DNA of 64,000 nucleotides from positions 124,001 through 188,000 of the forward strand of contig JAZLDH010000009.1 of NCBI GenBank assembly GCA_045614605.1, written 5' to 3'. The stretch is from Onthomorpha sp937906975 (lineage in GTDB: Bacteria; Bacteroidota; Bacteroidia; Bacteroidales; P3). The stretch's first letter is position 1. The number at the start of each line of letters is the position of its first letter. A program made the position numbers and the translations under genes. Shown one piece after another: positions 33,697 through 43,319 of this stretch. Below the pieces are notes generated by a model. The model made no database searches, was not told where the DNA came from, and saw only the letters and a list, made by a program, of their open reading frames with translations.

Positions 33697-34832
33697 AGAA
33701 GATATTTTTAATCCTAACCTTAATATTTGTTTTTAGTTTCAATGCTTTCTCTCAAGCAAGTAGTATTGAAAATGTAAGAATACGCATATTCAGCGACAAA
33801 AACGTTGAAGAAGTTTTGTTTATCCCTTCTTTTGGAAATTATTACTTAGAAACCGACAAGGGAGATAAGATAAAATTAAACAAAACCGCTAAGGTAAAAA
33901 TCACAGATTTAGACGGACAAATTGAAATCAAGATAAACGACAGCGTTTATCAAAAAGCAAAAAAAATAAACCTAAGTTCAACAGGATTAAAATCGTTTTT
34001 TCAAATAAAGCCTCTTAAACCTCAAATTGCAGAACGTAGATATGAAGATGGTTTAGAGATTAGTAGTAAGAATAAATCTTTATTTATCATCAATGTTGTA
34101 AAGACAGACAACTATATTGCAGGAGTTGTACAAAGCGAAACTTGGGGAGCAACTACAAATGTTGATTTTTTCAAGATTCAAGCAATATGTTGTAGAAACT
34201 ATTTGATGAATAATTTAGAAAAACACGCCTCTGAGGGTTACAATCTTTGTGATGGAGTGCATTGTCAAGCATACAAAACACGAGCAAACAAAAAAGAAGT
34301 AACAGAAGGTGCATATAAAAGCAGAGGGGAAGTGATTGTTGATGCAGAAGGCAAGATAATAGAAACTCTTTTCCATTCAAACTCTGGTGGAATCACTGCA
34401 AATGCAAAAGATGTATGGGGGAAAGAAGTACCGTACTTAGTTAGCATTGAGGATAGCTTTTCTGTAGGAGGTAAAAACTATCAATGGGAAAAATATATCA
34501 AACTAAAAGATTGGACAAACTATTTTAAACACAAAGGACTCAATGTAAAGGATAAAGAAATTGAAGATGTCTTGCTTAATTTCTCGCAAAAAGAAGGCAG
34601 AAAAACAGATATAATGGGTATTCCTCTTACTACAATAAGAAAAGACTTTAACCTAAAATCAACTTACTTTAGTGTTCAAATATGGGCCAATGAAGTAAAA
34701 CTCACAGGCAAAGGTTATGGACACGGTGTTGGTATGAGTCAAGAAGGAGCCATTAGAATGTGTGAGGAAGGTTATGAATATTGGGAAGTTATTGAACATT
34801 ATTTCAAAGGAGTAAAAGTAATAAAACAATAA
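33693..34832 (+). CDS. SpoIID/LytB domain protein
   Basis: The 379-residue protein has a signal peptide (MKKIFLILTLIFVFSFNAFS) and a SpoIID region from about 120: 'YIAGVVQSETWGATTNVDFF', 'KIQAICCRNYLMNN', 'HCQAYKT', 'LFHSNSGGITANAKDVWG' and 'GYGHGVGMSQEGA'. The family includes peptidoglycan lytic enzymes such as SpoIID, used in spore formers; in a non-sporulating Bacteroidota the role is presumably in wall remodelling. It overlaps lpxB by 4 nt and a thioredoxin-like gene follows 18 bp later. Confidence 0.9.
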   Translation: MKKIFLILTLIFVFSFNAFSQASSIENVRIRIFSDKNVEEVLFIPSFGNYYLETDKGDKIKLNKTAKVKITDLDGQIEIKINDSVYQKAKKINLSSTGLKSFFQIKPLKPQIAERRYEDGLEISSKNKSLFIINVVKTDNYIAGVVQSETWGATTNVDFFKIQAICCRNYLMNNLEKHASEGYNLCDGVHCQAYKTRANKKEVTEGAYKSRGEVIVDAEGKIIETLFHSNSGGITANAKDVWGKEVPYLVSIEDSFSVGGKNYQWEKYIKLKDWTNYFKHKGLNVKDKEIEDVLLNFSQKEGRKTDIMGIPLTTIRKDFNLKSTYFSVQIWANEVKLTGKGYGHGVGMSQEGAIRMCEEGYEYWEVIEHYFKGVKVIKQ

Positions 34833-34850
34833 TAAAAAAAAGAAAAGACT

Positions 34851-35432
34851 ATGAACAGTAAAAAAATTATTTTTAGCGTATTATTCTTGACAATTGGCTT
34901 ATTTGGCATTTCACAAGAAAAGATAAATTGGATAAAAATCAACAAAGTAGAAAAGGAAATGTCGAAAAAAGAAAATGCTGACAAGAAATATTTTATTGAT
35001 TGCTACACTGACTGGTGTGGTTGGTGCAAAAAAATGGACAGTGACACATTTTCTGATACCTTAATTGCAAAATTGATGAATCATTACTTTGTTGCCTCAA
35101 AATTTGACGCAGAACAAAGCGAAGATGTTACCATAAAAGATAAGACTTATCAAAATCCAGGTTATAACCCTAATGCAAAAAGAAAAACTGCTCATCAATT
35201 AGCCTTGTATTTACTTAACAATCGTCTTTCTTTCCCTTCTTTCTCAATCTTAGACAAAGACTTCAATGTAATAACTGTTGTTCCAGGTTACTATCCTGCT
35301 GCTGAATTTGAAAAAGTTATTGTTTATATTGGAGAAAACTATATAAAGGATATTCCATTTGAAACTTTCTCAAAAGAATATCAAGAAAAATATAGAGAAG
35401 ACGCATTGAAAAAAGTATATTCTGAAAAATAA
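34851..35432 (+). CDS. Secreted thioredoxin-fold protein
   Basis: The 193-residue protein has a signal peptide (to about residue 22, 'FGISQ') and a thioredoxin-like domain with the redox motif CGWC in 'YTDWCGWCKKMDSDTF' (about 51-66). It ends 'FPSFSILDKDFNVITVVPGY', with the cis-Pro region. It is probably a periplasmic disulfide reductase. It is followed 12 bp later by the cysteine desulfidase gene. Confidence 0.88.
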   Translation: MNSKKIIFSVLFLTIGLFGISQEKINWIKINKVEKEMSKKENADKKYFIDCYTDWCGWCKKMDSDTFSDTLIAKLMNHYFVASKFDAEQSEDVTIKDKTYQNPGYNPNAKRKTAHQLALYLLNNRLSFPSFSILDKDFNVITVVPGYYPAAEFEKVIVYIGENYIKDIPFETFSKEYQEKYREDALKKVYSEK

Positions 35433-35444
35433 ACTTTTAAACTT

Positions 35445-36719
35445 ATGACAAGACAAGAAAGCATCAAAAGGTTAATGCAAGAAAACATTGTTTTGGCAGT
35501 TGGTTGTACAGAACCCGTTGCAGTAGCCTTGGCTGTCGCAAAAGCAAAAGAAGTAATAGGAGAACAAGTAGAGAGAATAGAAATGTTTCTCTCTAAAAAC
35601 ATAATCAAAAATGCAATGGGAGTTGGTATTCCTGGCACAGGAATGATAGGACTACCGATTGCAATTTCCTTAGGTATTGTTTGTGGAGATAGCAGCAAAG
35701 AATTACAAGTCTTAGACAATGCAAAAGACAATGTAGATAAAGCAAAAGAATGGTTATCCTCTCACGAAATAAAAATTGAGGTAGCAAAAACAAGCGAAAA
35801 ACTCTACATAGAATGTCGTTGTTTTGGAAGAGAAAATTATTCTAAGGTAATAATTGCTCAAAACCACTTAAACTTTATCCATATTCAAGAAGGAGAAAAC
35901 ATAATCCTTCACAAAGAATTGGAAAGAGTAGAAAACGCTCAAAACAACTCAGACACCTTAGTTGTAGATACACTTTGTGCACAAGAAATCTTTGATTACG
36001 CTACAAAAACCGATATAAACTTTTTAGAATGGATATATCAAACAGCTGAAATCAACGATAAAATTGGACAAGAAGGTCTTACAAACGACTATGGCTTAGG
36101 TATCGGAAAGCATTTAAGCAAAATAGCAGAGGGAGATATAAGAAAACAAGTAATTGCTAAGTCTTGTGCAGCCTCAGATGCAAGAATGGACGGAGCAACC
36201 CTTGCAGTATTTAGCAATTCTGGTAGCGGAAATCAAGGATTGACTTGTACCCTACCTGTTTACGAATACGGAAGACTTACAAACAAAACAAAAGAAGAAA
36301 TCATTCGTGCTTTGACACTTTCTCACCTTATGTCTATTTACATAAAGAGCAAAATCGGAAGATTATCTGCCCTTTGCGGAATTGTGAATGCGTCAATGGG
36401 TGCAGCCTCTGGAATAATTCTTTTAAAGGGTGGTAATATTTACCAAATGTGTTATGCAATTAGAAATATGATTAACACAATTACAGGTATGGCTTGCGAT
36501 GGCGCAAAACCAAGTTGTGCATTGAAAGTATCTGCAGGACTAAATTCTGCTTTTGATTCCATTCTTTTGGCAATGAATAATAGAGTTGTTGATTCAACTG
36601 ACGGAATTGCAGAGGGTTGTGTGGATCGTTCTATTGAAAATCTTGGAAAAATAGGACGTTTTGCAATGGATGAAATGGATAATATGATATTAGAAATAAT
36701 GGTAAATAAGGAAAAGTAA
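35445..36719 (+). CDS. cyuA: L-cysteine desulfidase family protein (CyuA/UPF0597)
   Basis: The 424-residue protein matches the serine-dehydratase-alpha-like UPF0597 family: 'AVGCTEPVAVALAVAKAKE' (about 19-37), 'MGVGIPGTGMIGLPIAISLG', 'SGSGNQGLTCTLPV' and 'GMACDGAKPSCALKVSAG'. The Cys residues in the first and last motifs would hold the 4Fe-4S cluster. E. coli CyuA breaks L-cysteine into H2S, pyruvate and ammonia; a serine specificity is less likely but possible. Pyruvate would enter PFOR. Phased repeat copy G lies downstream. Confidence 0.85.
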   Translation: MTRQESIKRLMQENIVLAVGCTEPVAVALAVAKAKEVIGEQVERIEMFLSKNIIKNAMGVGIPGTGMIGLPIAISLGIVCGDSSKELQVLDNAKDNVDKAKEWLSSHEIKIEVAKTSEKLYIECRCFGRENYSKVIIAQNHLNFIHIQEGENIILHKELERVENAQNNSDTLVVDTLCAQEIFDYATKTDINFLEWIYQTAEINDKIGQEGLTNDYGLGIGKHLSKIAEGDIRKQVIAKSCAASDARMDGATLAVFSNSGSGNQGLTCTLPVYEYGRLTNKTKEEIIRALTLSHLMSIYIKSKIGRLSALCGIVNASMGAASGIILLKGGNIYQMCYAIRNMINTITGMACDGAKPSCALKVSAGLNSAFDSILLAMNNRVVDSTDGIAEGCVDRSIENLGKIGRFAMDEMDNMILEIMVNKEK

Positions 36720-36726
36720 ATTTTCT

Positions 36727-36794
36727 CTTTACTTTAAAAAAATAAAGCTAAGAAATCTTAAATTTTTTCTTAGCTTTATTTTTTTATTTCTTAG
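36727..36794. repeat. 21-bp phased CWWWG element, copy G
   Basis: CTTTA at 36727, CTAAG at 36748, CTTAG at 36769 and CTTAG at 36790 are exactly 21 bp apart. The arms around 36740-36780 are also partly palindromic (AATAAAGCTAAG against CTTAGCTTTATT), which would give a bidirectional terminator. The fourth anchor overlaps the ssb stop codon. Confidence 0.8.
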
Positions 36795-37276
36795 AAAGGC
36801 AAATCGCCTAATTTGGTTAATTCCGTATCTTCTGCAAGAATTTTTGATAAGTTGCTGTCTTGCTCTGAGATTGGATAGTTTTCTTCCATCAAACTATCGT
36901 ATATCAAATCCGTATTAGCGTCATCTGTATTGGAACTTTGATAAGAGTGTGCTCTGTTTAAGATTTTGAAATTTTCTGCCACTATTTCTACTACTCTTTT
37001 CTTATTTCCTTCTTTGTCTTCTCTAATTCTTGATTTTATTTTGCCTTCAACATATAGATGAGTCCCTTTTTTCAAGAATTTTTCTGCCACTTCTGCCAAA
37101 CCTCTCCAACATATTACGTTATGCCATTCGGTTTCTTCTATTTTTGTACCATCTTTGGTTTTATGTGTTTCAGTAGTAGCTAACGAAAACGAAGCTTTCT
37201 TTACATCATCAAAGGATATTATTTCTGGATCCTTTCCTAAATTGCCTATAAGTATTACCTTGTTTACTCCAATCAT
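36791..37276 (-). CDS. ssb: Single-stranded DNA-binding protein
   Basis: Binds ssDNA as a tetramer during replication and repair. The 161-residue protein has an OB fold ('MIGVNKVILIGNLGKDPEII', 'EWHNVICWRGLAEVAEKFLK', 'GTHLYVEGKIKSRI'), an acidic Asp/Asn-rich linker, and the C-terminal tip LGDLPF that recruits partner proteins. I chose the ATG at 37276: the frame continues upstream to 37321, but that passes through the -7 box at 37300-37307. It is divergent from lysS. Confidence 0.95.
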   Translation of the reverse strand: MIGVNKVILIGNLGKDPEIISFDDVKKASFSLATTETHKTKDGTKIEETEWHNVICWRGLAEVAEKFLKKGTHLYVEGKIKSRIREDKEGNKKRVVEIVAENFKILNRAHSYQSSNTDDANTDLIYDSLMEENYPISEQDSNLSKILAEDTELTKLGDLPF

Positions 37277-37299
37277 GTCTTTTCCTTTTTTAATTTGTG

Positions 37300-37307
37300 C
37301 AAAGATA
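37300..37307 (-). promoter_or_regulatory. -7 element of ssb
   Basis: Minus-strand TATCTTTG, a perfect match, 24 nt before the ssb ATG. It decides the start codon of ssb. Confidence 0.65.
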
Positions 37308-37331
37308 CAATAAAGTTTCAATATTTTTTTT

Positions 37332-37339
37332 TATTTTTG
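37332..37339 (+). promoter_or_regulatory. -7 element of lysS
   Basis: TATTTTTG fits TAnnTTTG and lies 27 nt before the lysS ATG; no -33 is evident. It excludes the upstream in-frame start at 37295. Confidence 0.55.
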
Positions 37340-37366
37340 CAGTTTAATCAAAAAAAATATAATTGT

Positions 37367-38878
37367 ATGAGTTGCGAATTAAGTGAACAAGAACTATTAA
37401 GAAGACAGGCTACTGAAAAAATGCGAGAATTAGGAATAGATCCTTATCCTGCTGCTTTATATGAGGTTAATGCTAAAACAAACGAAATATTAGAAAAATT
37501 CCCTACGGATAATAGCCTATTCCAAGAGGTGAGTATTGCTGGTAGAATAATGAGTAGAAGAATTATGGGTGCAGCATCTTTTGTGGTTATTCAGGATTCT
37601 TGGGGCAAAATACAATTGTATATTAAAAGAGATGAGATTTGCGAAGGCGAAGATAAGTCTTTATACAATACAGTCTTTAAAAAACTTTTAGATATTGGTG
37701 ATATAATCGGTGTAAAGGGCTATGTGTTCGTTACACAAATGGGAGAAATTTCTATACATGTTAAAGAACTTACTGTATTGAGTAAGAGTGTGAAACCTCT
37801 TCCTGTGGTTAAGGAAAAAGATGGTGTGATTTATGATGCGTTTACTAATACAGAACAACGCTATCGCCAAAGATATTTGGATTTAATCGTAAATCCTGAG
37901 GTTAAGGACGTGTTTGTAAAACGTACTAAGATACTTAATACTATCAGAGACTTCTTTAATTCTTTCGGATACATAGAAGTGGAAACTCCTGTTTTGCAAT
38001 CTATCCCCGGAGGTGCGGCCGCAAGACCATTTATCACTCATCATAATACTCTTGACATACCTTTGTATTTGAGAATTGCAAATGAATTGTATCTAAAGCG
38101 TTTGATTGTTGGTGGATTTGAGGGTGTGTATGAGTTTTCAAGAAACTTCCGTAACGAAGGTATGGACCGTACTCACAATCCTGAGTTTACTTGTTTGGAA
38201 ATTTACGTTGCATACAAGGATTATTTCTGGATGATGGATTTCACTGAACAAATGATTGAAAAAGTAGCACTTGCACTTCACGGACAAACAAAAGTTCAAT
38301 TGGGTGATAAAGAAATTGATTTCAAACGTCCTTTTGCAAGAGTTTCTATGCGTGATGCTATCATGGAACACACAGGATATGACATCTACACTATGGAAGA
38401 GGAGGATTTAAGAAAGGCTTGTAAGGATTTGGGCATAGAGGTAGATGCTACTATGGGTAAAGGAAAATTGATTGACGAAATATTCGGAGAAAAATGTGAG
38501 CATCACTATGTTCAACCTACATTCATATATGACTATCCTAAGGAAATGTCTCCTTTAACTAAGAAACACAGAAGTATTGAGGGATTAACTGAACGTTTTG
38601 AGTTATTTGTAAATGGTAAAGAATTGGCTAATGCTTATTCTGAGTTGAATGACCCTATTGATCAATTGGAAAGATTCCAAGACCAATTGAAATTACAAGA
38701 AAGAGGCGATGATGAGGCTATGTATATCGACTATGATTTTGTTAGAGCTTTGGAATATGGTATGCCTCCTACTTCTGGAATGGGAATTGGTATAGATAGA
38801 TTGTGTATGTTTATGACAAATTCTCCTTCTATACAAGATGTATTGCTTTTTCCTCAAATGAAACCTGAAAATAAATAG
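37367..38878 (+). CDS. lysS: Lysyl-tRNA synthetase (class II)
   Basis: Charges tRNA-Lys. The 503-residue protein has the N-terminal OB-fold anticodon domain ('VSIAGRIMSRRIMGAASFVV'), the class II motif 1 region 'VETPVLQSIPGGAAARPF', motif 2 'FRNEGMDRTHNPEFTCLEIY' and motif 3 'GMGIGIDRLCMFMT'. I start at MSCELSEQELLRR (37367) on the promoter evidence. It has no C-terminal extension, unlike some Bacteroidota homologs. The ctp gene follows 5 bp later. Confidence 0.97.
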   Translation: MSCELSEQELLRRQATEKMRELGIDPYPAALYEVNAKTNEILEKFPTDNSLFQEVSIAGRIMSRRIMGAASFVVIQDSWGKIQLYIKRDEICEGEDKSLYNTVFKKLLDIGDIIGVKGYVFVTQMGEISIHVKELTVLSKSVKPLPVVKEKDGVIYDAFTNTEQRYRQRYLDLIVNPEVKDVFVKRTKILNTIRDFFNSFGYIEVETPVLQSIPGGAAARPFITHHNTLDIPLYLRIANELYLKRLIVGGFEGVYEFSRNFRNEGMDRTHNPEFTCLEIYVAYKDYFWMMDFTEQMIEKVALALHGQTKVQLGDKEIDFKRPFARVSMRDAIMEHTGYDIYTMEEEDLRKACKDLGIEVDATMGKGKLIDEIFGEKCEHHYVQPTFIYDYPKEMSPLTKKHRSIEGLTERFELFVNGKELANAYSELNDPIDQLERFQDQLKLQERGDDEAMYIDYDFVRALEYGMPPTSGMGIGIDRLCMFMTNSPSIQDVLLFPQMKPENK

Positions 38879-38883
38879 TTTGC

Positions 38884-40464
38884 GTGAAAAGAACTAATAG
38901 AACAATTTTAATTGTCTTTGTCTCCATCTTATTTATTATGGTGTTGGTGGATTTGTTCCTACCAAAGGTAAATTCTATCTCTGTTTTAAACTTCAATAAG
39001 TTGGATCATGTGATGAATTTAGTTAAAACACAATATGTAGATGAGGTAAATGCAGATTCTTTGCAAGATGTGGCAATTAGAAGTTTTCTTGAAGTTTTAG
39101 ATCCTCACTCTGTTTATCTGACAAGAGAAGAAATTGCAAAAGAAAACGAAAATCTACAAGGCAATTTCGATGGAATAGGTGTACAATTTAGAATAATTGA
39201 TGACACAATCGTTGTAATTCAACCCATAGTGCAAGGTCCTTCGTTTAAAGCTGGCATTATGGCAGGAGATAGAATTGTGGAGGTTGATGGAAAGAAGGTT
39301 TGCGGAAATGGAATTACAAATGAAGATGTCTTTAAACTATTAAAAGGTAAGAGAGGTACACAAGTAAAATTAGGAATCAAGCGTTCTAATATTGATAAGT
39401 TATTACATTTTACTGTAAAAAGAGATAAAATTCCTATACATAGTGTAGATTATAGTGGAATGCTTAATTCTAATACTGGCTATATAAAACTTTCGCAATT
39501 TTCTGCAAACTCTCACACAGAAGTTTCTTCGGCTTTGATTAGCTTAAAGTATAGTGGAATGACGCAATTGATATTTGATTTGAGAGGAAATGGCGGTGGG
39601 TATCTTGACCAAGCGATAAACATTGCTGATGAGTTTCTTTCCGATGGAGATTTGATTGTCTTCACAAAAGGAAGAGCAAAAGGACGAAACGATTATTTTG
39701 CAAGTTCAAAGGGAAGTTTTGAAAATGGAAAAATAGTTGTTCTTATTGATGAGGTTTCTGCCTCTGCTTCTGAAATTGTTGCTGGTGCATTGCAGGATAA
39801 TGATAGAGCGTATATTGTAGGTAGGAGAACTTTTGGTAAAGGCTTGGTGCAAGAGCAAAAAGAGTTAGCCGATGGTTCGGTTCTTCGTCTTACAGTTTCT
39901 CGTTATTATACTCCGAGTGGCAGATGTATTCAACGACCATATACAATGGGTGATAACGAAAAGTATTATATGGATTTTATTGAGCGATATACTGATATGG
40001 AAAACGATGTTGATACTATCTCTCATGCTGATTCGCTAAAATACAAAACAAAGAGAGGAAGAATAGTCTATGGTGGAGGAGGAATTGAGCCAGACAAGGA
40101 ATTGCCGTATAATCTCTATAAAAGAAGCGAATCTTATACTGCTTTAATAGCAAAAGGCTTGATTTATAAATATTGTTTTGATTACTTAGATAAGAATAGA
40201 GAGGTCTTCAAACAATATGCTAATGGAGGAGACTTTTTAGATAACTTTGTAATTTCGCAAGACTTTTATAAAAAAATGATAACTTTTGCTCAAAGTCAAG
40301 ATGTCAATACTAATGGTATTACAAATGGTGAACAAAACGAAATAAAACTATTGATGAAATCATATTTAGCTCAAAATCTTTATGGTGATGAGTATTTTTA
40401 TAAACTTTATCTTCAAATAGATAAAGATATTCAGAAAGTGTTAAATCTAATAAGTAAGTTATGA
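38884..40464 (+). CDS. C-terminal processing peptidase (S41 family)
   Basis: A periplasmic serine protease. The 526-residue protein starts with GTG and has an N-terminal membrane anchor (about 6-27). A PDZ domain follows ('GIMAGDRIVEVDGKKVCGNG', about 115-190), then the S41 core with the nucleophile Ser in 'SASASEIVAGALQDNDRAYI' and the Lys in 'GRRTFGKGLVQEQ'. It overlaps purM by 4 nt (ATGA). Confidence 0.94.
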   Translation: MKRTNRTILIVFVSILFIMVLVDLFLPKVNSISVLNFNKLDHVMNLVKTQYVDEVNADSLQDVAIRSFLEVLDPHSVYLTREEIAKENENLQGNFDGIGVQFRIIDDTIVVIQPIVQGPSFKAGIMAGDRIVEVDGKKVCGNGITNEDVFKLLKGKRGTQVKLGIKRSNIDKLLHFTVKRDKIPIHSVDYSGMLNSNTGYIKLSQFSANSHTEVSSALISLKYSGMTQLIFDLRGNGGGYLDQAINIADEFLSDGDLIVFTKGRAKGRNDYFASSKGSFENGKIVVLIDEVSASASEIVAGALQDNDRAYIVGRRTFGKGLVQEQKELADGSVLRLTVSRYYTPSGRCIQRPYTMGDNEKYYMDFIERYTDMENDVDTISHADSLKYKTKRGRIVYGGGGIEPDKELPYNLYKRSESYTALIAKGLIYKYCFDYLDKNREVFKQYANGGDFLDNFVISQDFYKKMITFAQSQDVNTNGITNGEQNEIKLLMKSYLAQNLYGDEYFYKLYLQIDKDIQKVLNLISKL

Positions 40465-41630
40465 GTACAGATAAATATACACTAAGAGGTGTAAGTGCGT
40501 CAAAAGAAGATGTACACAATGCAATAAAGAATATAGACAAAGGTTTATTCCCAAAAGCTTTTTGTAAAGTTGTTCCAGATATTCTAACAGGCGATGAAAA
40601 CTATTGTATTGTTATGCATGCTGATGGAGCGGGAACAAAATCTTCGCTTGCATACGCTTATTGGAAAGAAACAGGTGATGTTTCTGTGTGGAAGGGTATC
40701 GCTATTGATTCAATAGTTATGAATATTGATGATTTGTTGTGCGTAGGTATAACTGACAATATTCTTCTTTCTTCAACAATTGGCAGAAACAAACAATTAA
40801 TTCCAGGAGAAGTTATTTCTCATATCATAAATGGTACAGAAGAATTTTTATCTCAATTAAGAGATTTAGGAGTTGGTGTTTACTCAACAGGAGGTGAAAC
40901 TGCTGATGTGGGAGACCTTGTAAGAACTATTATTGTTGATAGTACTGTTACTGCAAGAGCTAAACGCTCCGATATTATCTCTAATCACAATATTAAACCT
41001 GGTAATGTAATTGTGGGATTGGCCTCTTTTGGACAAGCAACCTATGAAACAGAATATAATGGTGGTATGGGAAGTAATGGTCTTACTTCTGCAAGACATG
41101 ATGTCTTTAATAAATCAATAGCAGATAAATATCCTGAAACTTATGATAGTTCTTTGGATAAAGATGTGGTTTATTGCGGTGGTTTAGGTTTAACCTCTCC
41201 AAGCACTGTTGAAGGTATTAGTGCAGGAAAGTTAGTTTTGTCTCCTACAAGAACGTATGCTCCTATTTTAGCTAAGATATTAAAAGAATATCGTCATAAA
41301 ATAGATGGTTTAGTTCATTGTAGCGGTGGTGCTCAAACTAAGGTATTACATTTTTTGAATGAAGGCTCTCGCGTAATTAAGGATAACTTATTCCCTATTC
41401 CTCCTTTATTCTCTATGATTCAAGAACAATCAAAAACAGATTGGAAAGAAATGTATAAAGTCTTTAATATGGGTCATAGAATGGAAATATATACTGATGA
41501 GAATACTGCATTAGAATTGATAGAAATAAGTAAAAGTTTTAATGTTGATGCACAAATTGTTGGTAGGGTTGAAAAAGCAGAAGGTAAAAGCGTAGAAATA
41601 ATAAGTCCTTACGGCAAATTCATATACTAA
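40461..41630 (+). CDS. purM: Phosphoribosylformylglycinamidine cyclo-ligase (AIR synthetase)
   Basis: Forms aminoimidazole ribotide in purine synthesis. The 389-residue protein belongs to the PurM/PurL superfamily, with 'MHADGAGTKSSLAYAYW' (about 52-68), 'AIDSIVMNIDDLLCVGITD', 'TGGETADVGDLVRTIIVDST' and 'GLTSARHDVF'. The N-terminus 'RGVSASKEDVHNAI' fits the longer Bacteroidota-type PurM. It is coupled to the protease gene by a 4-nt overlap, and a LutA-like gene follows 4 bp later. Confidence 0.9.
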   Translation: MSTDKYTLRGVSASKEDVHNAIKNIDKGLFPKAFCKVVPDILTGDENYCIVMHADGAGTKSSLAYAYWKETGDVSVWKGIAIDSIVMNIDDLLCVGITDNILLSSTIGRNKQLIPGEVISHIINGTEEFLSQLRDLGVGVYSTGGETADVGDLVRTIIVDSTVTARAKRSDIISNHNIKPGNVIVGLASFGQATYETEYNGGMGSNGLTSARHDVFNKSIADKYPETYDSSLDKDVVYCGGLGLTSPSTVEGISAGKLVLSPTRTYAPILAKILKEYRHKIDGLVHCSGGAQTKVLHFLNEGSRVIKDNLFPIPPLFSMIQEQSKTDWKEMYKVFNMGHRMEIYTDENTALELIEISKSFNVDAQIVGRVEKAEGKSVEIISPYGKFIY

Positions 41631-41634
41631 GATA

Positions 41635-42357
41635 ATGAATCTTGGAATTTTTGTTTCTTGTTGTGTAAATCAATTTTCACCTCAAACTGCTAACAACTTA
41701 TTATCTTTACTTGATGATTTGGGGTATCAAACGGATTCCCCTATTGAGCAAACTTGTTGTGGTAAACTATTGTATGAAAATGGAGATTGGAAAACAGCAA
41801 GAGCATTAGGTGAAAGATTTATTGAGCTTTTTAAAAGCTATGATTACATAATAGGGACTTCTAATTCGTGCATTAGTTATATAAGAAATAATTTTGGAAA
41901 ACTATTTTTCAACTCTTCTAATCACAACCTTTATAAAACATTAAGAAATAAGGTAATTGATATAAGTGAGTTTTTATGTGATGTTGATAAAACAATGTCT
42001 TTTGGGTCAAATTTTCCTTATAAGGTTTATTTGCACACTAATTGTCAATCCTTGCATGAGTATAATGTTGTAAATAAAACAAGAGAAGTTTTAAAAAAGG
42101 TAAAAGGTTTAACTTTATTGGAGGGAAATCATACTGATAACTTTTGTTGTGGTTACGGAGGTAGTTTTTCAATATACAATCCGCATGTAAGCAAGGCTTT
42201 GGCCGAACAAAAAATAAAGGCTGTTTTAGATACAGGTGCAGAATATATTGTAAGCAACGATATGAGTTGCTTACTGCATTTGCAATCGTATATAGAAAAA
42301 AACAATATTAATTTAAAGACTATTCATTTAATAGATTTATTGATGTACAACAAATAA
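41635..42357 (+). CDS. (Fe-S)-binding protein, LutA/YkgE type
   Basis: The 240-residue protein has two CCG domains: 'CVNQFSP' and 'QTCCGKLLYENGD', then 'TNCQSLHEYNVV' and 'NFCCGYGGSFSIYN'. These cysteines bind an unusual Fe-S cluster in the LutA and HdrB families. LutA normally works with LutB and LutC in L-lactate oxidation, but neither gene is next to it; instead it lies between purM and a radical-SAM gene. So the substrate and partner are uncertain. Confidence 0.85.
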   Translation: MNLGIFVSCCVNQFSPQTANNLLSLLDDLGYQTDSPIEQTCCGKLLYENGDWKTARALGERFIELFKSYDYIIGTSNSCISYIRNNFGKLFFNSSNHNLYKTLRNKVIDISEFLCDVDKTMSFGSNFPYKVYLHTNCQSLHEYNVVNKTREVLKKVKGLTLLEGNHTDNFCCGYGGSFSIYNPHVSKALAEQKIKAVLDTGAEYIVSNDMSCLLHLQSYIEKNNINLKTIHLIDLLMYNK

Positions 42358-42359
42358 TT

Positions 42360-43316
42360 ATGGAATTATCTAAGTACATTTGGGGACATAATAGGCCGTT
42401 TAACGCATATTCTAACTACTTTAAGCAAAGGTTTGGACAGAGATTACAAAAGCTATCCATAGATGCTGGTTTTACTTGCCCAAATAGAGATGGGAAAATT
42501 TCGTTTCACGGATGTTCTTTCTGTGATAACAATGCTTTTAATCCTTCTTATTGTGAAAAAACTAAGTCTATATATCAACAAATTGAAGAAGGAATTGAGT
42601 TTCATTCTTGGAGATATAAAAATGTTAAAAATTACTTAGCGTATTTTCAAGCTTATTCTAATACTTACGCCCCTTTAAATGTATTAAAAGAAAGATATAC
42701 TCAGGCGCTCTCTCACCCGCAAGTAATAGGTCTTGTAATTGGTACTCGCCCTGATTGTGTTAATGATGAGATTCTTGATTATTTAGCAGAATTACAAAAG
42801 GAGCATCATATAATTGTTGAATATGGAATAGAGAGTTGTTATGATCAAACTCTTAAAAGAATAAATCGTGGTCATAGTTTTGCACAAACAAAAGAGGCTA
42901 TTGAGAAAACTGCAAGCAGAGGCATAACAACAGGTGGGCATATCATATTTGGTTTGCCAGGAGAAAGTATTGAGATAATGCAAAACGAAGCTGAAATTTT
43001 AAGTTCTTTACCTTTACATTCTGTTAAGTTTCATCAATTAATTTTAGTAAAGAATACTCCTATTTTAAAAGACTATCAAGAAAATCCAAACGACTTTGTG
43101 TTCATGAAATTTGAAGAATACAAAGAATTTATGATTGACTTCTTAGAAAAATTATCGCCGAATATTGTTATAGAACGCTTTGCAGGAGAAGTGCCACCAA
43201 GATTTCAAGCTGGTGGTTCTAATTGGGAGTTGTTAAGAAACGAAACTCTCGTTAGCAAGATAGAGCAAAGAATGATTGAAAGAAATACTTATCAAGGTAG
43301 ATTATATAAACCATAA
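42360..43316 (+). CDS. TIGR01212-family radical SAM protein (YhcC-like)
   Basis: The 318-residue protein has the distinctive cluster motif 'CPNRDGKISFHGCSFCDNNA' (about 39-58), where the CxxC pair follows a spaced Cys, plus 'GTRPDCVNDEILDYL', 'EYGIESCYDQTLKRINRGHS' and 'HIIFGLPGES'. Members are uncharacterised. It is tightly packed with the LutA-like gene (2 bp) and rlmN (3 bp). Confidence 0.9.
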   Translation: MELSKYIWGHNRPFNAYSNYFKQRFGQRLQKLSIDAGFTCPNRDGKISFHGCSFCDNNAFNPSYCEKTKSIYQQIEEGIEFHSWRYKNVKNYLAYFQAYSNTYAPLNVLKERYTQALSHPQVIGLVIGTRPDCVNDEILDYLAELQKEHHIIVEYGIESCYDQTLKRINRGHSFAQTKEAIEKTASRGITTGGHIIFGLPGESIEIMQNEAEILSSLPLHSVKFHQLILVKNTPILKDYQENPNDFVFMKFEEYKEFMIDFLEKLSPNIVIERFAGEVPPRFQAGGSNWELLRNETLVSKIEQRMIERNTYQGRLYKP

Positions 43317-43319
43317 TTT

